A stretch of DNA of 16,523 bases from contig DBPP01000021.1 of assembly GCA_002305575.1 (NCBI GenBank), forward strand, positions 1-16,523, written 5' to 3'. The notes beneath the pieces were generated by a model, which was not told the DNA's origin, searched no databases, and saw nothing but the letters and a program-made list of their open reading frames with translations. How positions within the stretch are numbered: position 1 is the stretch's first letter; the number at the start of each line of letters is the position of its first letter. Made by a program: the position numbers and the translations under genes. Shown here piece after piece: positions 13,886 through 16,523 of the stretch. This stretch comes from Ruminococcaceae bacterium UBA1417. GTDB taxonomy: Bacteria > Bacillota > Clostridia > Oscillospirales > Acutalibacteraceae.

Positions 13886-15394
13886 ATGGTGGTTTTGAAG
13901 GCGTCTGAGATTCGAGGACTCGAGGAGTGCGCGGTAGAATCCGGCGTTTCGATGGAAACGCTGATGGAAAATGCCGGCGCGGCGGTCGCAGAATACATTC
14001 AGGAGCGCTTGGAAGTGCGCGGGAAAAACGCGGTGATCCTTTGCGGCAAAGGGAACAACGGCGGCGACGGCTTTGTGATTGCGCGGCTGCTTTCAAAGGC
14101 CGGCGCACAGGTGACCGTTGTCCTGATGCAGGGGGCTCCGGCGTCGGCGCTCGCCAAGCAGGCGTACGATAAAATGCACAAGGGCATCACGATCACATTG
14201 GCGCGCCACGCGGAAAAATACATCGATCAGGCGGCGCTGATTGTGGACGCCGTTTTCGGGTTCAGCTTCCGCGGCCGGCTGCCGCAGACGATGGAGGCGG
14301 TGATCGAGCGGGCAAACAACGCCAAAGCCCTGCGCGTTTCGGTCGATCTGCCCAGTGGCGCGGAATGCGATACGGGCGCTGTGACCGGCGTGTGCTTCCG
14401 CGCCCAGTACACGGTGACATTTACAGCCATGAAGCCCGTGTGCGTCGTTTACCCCGCGGCGGGTTTTTGCGGGCGGACTGTCGTGCGGCAGGTCGGCATT
14501 CGCCGGGAGTTTTTGCAGCTTCTGCCGTATGACACAGCCTCGGTGCAGCTTGGCGACCTCTGTCCGCTGTTTCCGAAACGGGACCCGGAGGGCCACAAGG
14601 GCACATATGGGCGTCTCCTGATGCTCTGCGGCAGCGTTGGTATGGCCGGTGCTTGCATCATGGCGGCCCGCGGGGCGCTGCGCTCCGGCGTGGGGCTTTT
14701 AAACATCGCGATTCCGCACGCGCTGTACCCGATTCTGGCGCCCGCCGTGCCGGAGGCGGTGTTCACGCTATACGACCCCGAAGCCACCGCCTTTGAAGGC
14801 GTGATCGAGGCGCTCTCCAAAGCGGACGCATGCCTGATCGGGTGTGGGCTCGGTACGGCGGCGTATGCACAACGTCTGGTACAAGTGGTGTTGGAGCAGG
14901 CAAAGTGCCCGTTGGTTCTCGACGCGGATGCATTGAACCTGCTGGCCGACGCGCCGGAAAAGCTGCTGACACCGGGGACGCCGGTGATCGTGACGCCGCA
15001 TCCCGGTGAAATGGTCCGCCTTTCGAAGAAACGGATGGAGGACCTTCGCGCGGACCGCATCCGGGCGGCGCGTGAATTTGCCGCCAAATACCGCGTGATT
15101 ACGGTCCTGAAGGGGGCGGGAACCATTGTCGCCGCGCCGGACGGCGAGACGCGCGTCAACACAACCGGAAATCCAGGCATGGCGAAGGGCGGCAGCGGCG
15201 ACGTGCTTGCAGGCATCGTCGGCGCGCTCACTGCACAGGGCATGAAGCCCTTCGAGGCGGCGTATGCCGCGGTGTGTATCCACGGCGCGGCGGGCGACCG
15301 CTGCGCGAAGGCGCTTTCGCAGCACGCTATGCTGCCGACTGACCTGATCGAAACGCTGCCGGCTGTTTTTTTGGAACTCGAAGGCAAGTCCTGA
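13886..15394 (+). CDS. nnr: Bifunctional NAD(P)H-hydrate epimerase / ADP-dependent NAD(P)HX dehydratase
   Basis: A 502-residue metabolite-repair enzyme that restores hydrated NADH and NADPH. The N-terminal epimerase domain (about 1-215) has LMENAG (26-31), GKGNNGGDGFVIAR (54-67), VDAVFGFSFRG and VDLPSG (153-158). The C-terminal ribokinase-like dehydratase domain (about 225-500) has KGTYGRLLMLCGSVGMAGA (238-256), LDADALNLL (345-353), TPHPGEM (370-376), KGAGTIV and NPGMAKGGSGDVLAG (429-443, catalytic Asp439). Length is normal for the fused form. The ATG at 13886 has AGGGGTG 6 bases upstream; an in-frame GTG at 13877 lies inside that site. It has its own promoter, with mazF 121 bases downstream on the same strand and no terminator seen between. 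Confidence 0.97.
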   Translation: MVVLKASEIRGLEECAVESGVSMETLMENAGAAVAEYIQERLEVRGKNAVILCGKGNNGGDGFVIARLLSKAGAQVTVVLMQGAPASALAKQAYDKMHKGITITLARHAEKYIDQAALIVDAVFGFSFRGRLPQTMEAVIERANNAKALRVSVDLPSGAECDTGAVTGVCFRAQYTVTFTAMKPVCVVYPAAGFCGRTVVRQVGIRREFLQLLPYDTASVQLGDLCPLFPKRDPEGHKGTYGRLLMLCGSVGMAGACIMAARGALRSGVGLLNIAIPHALYPILAPAVPEAVFTLYDPEATAFEGVIEALSKADACLIGCGLGTAAYAQRLVQVVLEQAKCPLVLDADALNLLADAPEKLLTPGTPVIVTPHPGEMVRLSKKRMEDLRADRIRAAREFAAKYRVITVLKGAGTIVAAPDGETRVNTTGNPGMAKGGSGDVLAGIVGALTAQGMKPFEAAYAAVCIHGAAGDRCAKALSQHAMLPTDLIETLPAVFLELEGKS

Positions 15395-15515
15395 TTGCCT
15401 GCACAGATTTCACACGCCCGAATAAAATGGAACAGGCGCTGACAAATCCGATGTTTAAGCGTCCGCAAAACGGGCAAGAATAGGATCGTAAGATCAAATT
15501 CGGAGTGTGAAAACC

Positions 15516-15866
15516 GTGAACGTACGCAGAGGAGATATTTTTTACGCAGATCTCAGCCCCGTAGTGGGCAGCGAGCAGGGCGGTATCCGCCCGGTGCTGA
15601 TTGTGCAGAACGATGTGGGCAACCGCTTCAGCCCGACGGTGATTGCCGCGGCGATTACAAGCCAGCGCGATAAAACGAATCTGCCCACGCATATTGCGTT
15701 GCAGGCAGAGCGCACCGGTCTGCAAAAGGATTCCATTGTGCTGCTCGAACAGGTCAGAACGATTGACAAGCATCGCCTGAAGGAAAAAATGGGCAAGCTT
15801 GATGCAGACGCCATGCAGCGCGTCAATGAAGCCATCGGTATCAGCTTCGGCCTCAGCCGTACATAG
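15516..15866 (+). CDS. MazF/EndoA-type mRNA interferase toxin
   Basis: A 116-residue protein beginning VRRGDIFYADLSPVVGSEQG, then GIRPVLIVQNDVGNRFSPTV and IAAAITSQ. It is close to Bacillus subtilis EndoA (MazF/PemK fold) over its whole length. Arg25 and Thr48, the catalytic residues of EndoA, are at the same positions. The family cleaves single-stranded mRNA at short motifs. The GTG at 15516 is preferred: GGAG lies 10 bases upstream, and it gives the family's length. The GTG at 15507 is only one base from that site. No MazE-like antitoxin gene is visible upstream; the 121 bases after nnr hold only an 18-codon frame without a ribosome binding site. A strong terminator follows. Confidence 0.95.
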   Translation: MNVRRGDIFYADLSPVVGSEQGGIRPVLIVQNDVGNRFSPTVIAAAITSQRDKTNLPTHIALQAERTGLQKDSIVLLEQVRTIDKHRLKEKMGKLDADAMQRVNEAIGISFGLSRT

Positions 15867-15880
15867 AGGCCGAACGCATG

Positions 15881-15928
15881 AAAAACGGGCGCCGCGTTCC
15901 TCTTTATCAGGAACGCGGCGCCTTTTTT
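15881..15928. terminator. Bidirectional terminator after mazF
   Basis: A 14-bp perfect stem (15888-15901 with 15909-15922) closes a 7-base loop. Six T follow on the right and five A precede on the left, so it can serve both mazF and the converging dCTP deaminase gene. Confidence 0.9.
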
Positions 15929-16047
15929 CATAAATCTGTTTTGTGGATTTTTGAAACAGGCAACCCGCGGCGTACCGTTTTTGAGCTTGGACGCTGCCGT
16001 CCATCCATATCATCTGCATGCACCGCCAGACACACGGCCTTCCCTTC

Positions 16048-16523
16048 TCACGGGTTCGGGAGCTTGCGGTGCAGCTCTGTGTCCAGAAAAACGCGGGAGC
16101 CGGTTGCGCCGCGCTGTCCCTGATACTTGCCGCGGTATGGATTTTCAGCGGCACTGTCCATCTGTGCGAAAACGAGCTGGCCCACACGGCGTCCGGCTGT
16201 CAGCGCGATGGCGCAGCGGTTGGCGTTGAAGAGCTCGAGCGTGATTTCTCCTTCGAAGCCCGGATCCACCCACCCGGCGTTCTGAATGAACAATCCCATG
16301 CGGCCGAGCGAGCTGCGCCCTTCCACAAAGGCGGTCAGGTTGTCGGGCAGCGCGAAATATTCCATGGTGGTGGCGAGTACAAACTGGCCCGGCAAGAGCA
16401 GGTAGCGTTCCGTCTGCATCGTCTTATACGTGATTTCCTTGTCCATGGAAATTATGCCGTCGGAGGAATCCTCCACGATGCTGAAGGTGTTGCCGAGACG
16501 AATGTCTACGCTGGCCGGTTGAA
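16048..16523 (-). CDS. dcd: dCTP deaminase, 5' end beyond the window
   Basis: The 3' part, about 158 residues, of a dCTP deaminase, which makes dUTP for thymidylate synthesis. The frame is open to the right edge, beginning QPASVDIRLGN, a conserved N-terminal motif of the family, so only about 25-30 residues are missing. Further motifs are EGRSSLGRMGLFIQNAGWVDPGF and GEITLELFN, whose first Glu (after FEG) is the catalytic base, and the C-terminal YRGKYQGQRGATGSR. Some Dcd proteins also split dUTP; I cannot tell which type this is. It converges on mazF across a shared terminator. Confidence 0.96.
   Translation of the reverse strand, partial: QPASVDIRLGNTFSIVEDSSDGIISMDKEITYKTMQTERYLLLPGQFVLATTMEYFALPDNLTAFVEGRSSLGRMGLFIQNAGWVDPGFEGEITLELFNANRCAIALTAGRRVGQLVFAQMDSAAENPYRGKYQGQRGATGSRVFLDTELHRKLPNP

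Noticed and set aside
15427..15483. 18-codon frame upstream of mazF (MEQALTNPMFKRPQNGQE) as a possible antitoxin
   Set aside because: It has no ribosome binding site, is far shorter than any MazE-type antitoxin, and has no DNA-binding pattern.
1..16523. CRISPR arrays, insertion sequences or prophage genes
   Set aside because: I saw no regularly spaced repeats, no transposase or integrase motif, and no terminal inverted repeats with target duplication.

Overview
The window looks like chromosomal DNA of a moderately GC-rich Firmicute, most likely class Clostridia (Oscillospiraceae/Ruminococcaceae-like). The reasons are strong AGGAGG-type ribosome binding sites, sigma-A promoters with extended -10 elements, a T-box leader in front of pheST, an IreB phosphoprotein, a MazF/EndoA toxin, a DUF6106-like protein and a CCA-encoding tRNA-Leu. 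The lineage is inferred from gene content only.

Left block (1-3830, all minus strand). A DUF6311-like polytopic membrane protein overlaps an RluA-type pseudouridine synthase by 13 bases. This pair is followed by a terminator and then by an XRE regulator with a hydrophobic C-terminal half, which has a palindrome over its promoter. Alanine and arginine codon choice here seems to differ from the rest of the window.

tRNA junction (3840-4280). A near-consensus promoter drives a broken 5' half of a tRNA-Leu. About 150 bases of non-coding sequence follow, then an intact tRNA-Leu(UAA) and a terminator. This is the clearest trace of rearrangement in the window.

Middle block (4290-9150). It holds a heme-type membrane/FMN-binding fusion protein (minus), a Gfo/Idh-like oxidoreductase (plus), rubredoxin (plus), MutY (plus), a broken P-loop kinase pseudogene (minus), a 97-residue conserved-looking hypothetical (minus) and ireB (minus). 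Most are single-gene units with their own promoter and terminator. Redox proteins recur here, but nothing shows that they form one pathway.

Right block (9304-16523). pheS-pheT (minus) is controlled by a T-box leader. Diverging from it are a DUF6106-like membrane protein, the bifunctional NAD(P)HX repair enzyme Nnr, and a MazF/EndoA toxin with no visible antitoxin gene. The 5'-truncated dCTP deaminase (minus) converges on the toxin gene and runs off the right edge.

I see no CRISPR array, transposase, integrase or phage gene. Most of the window is ordinary core genome. The points deserving a second look are the tRNA half-copy and composition shift, the pseudogene, the solitary toxin, and the membrane/FMN fusion.
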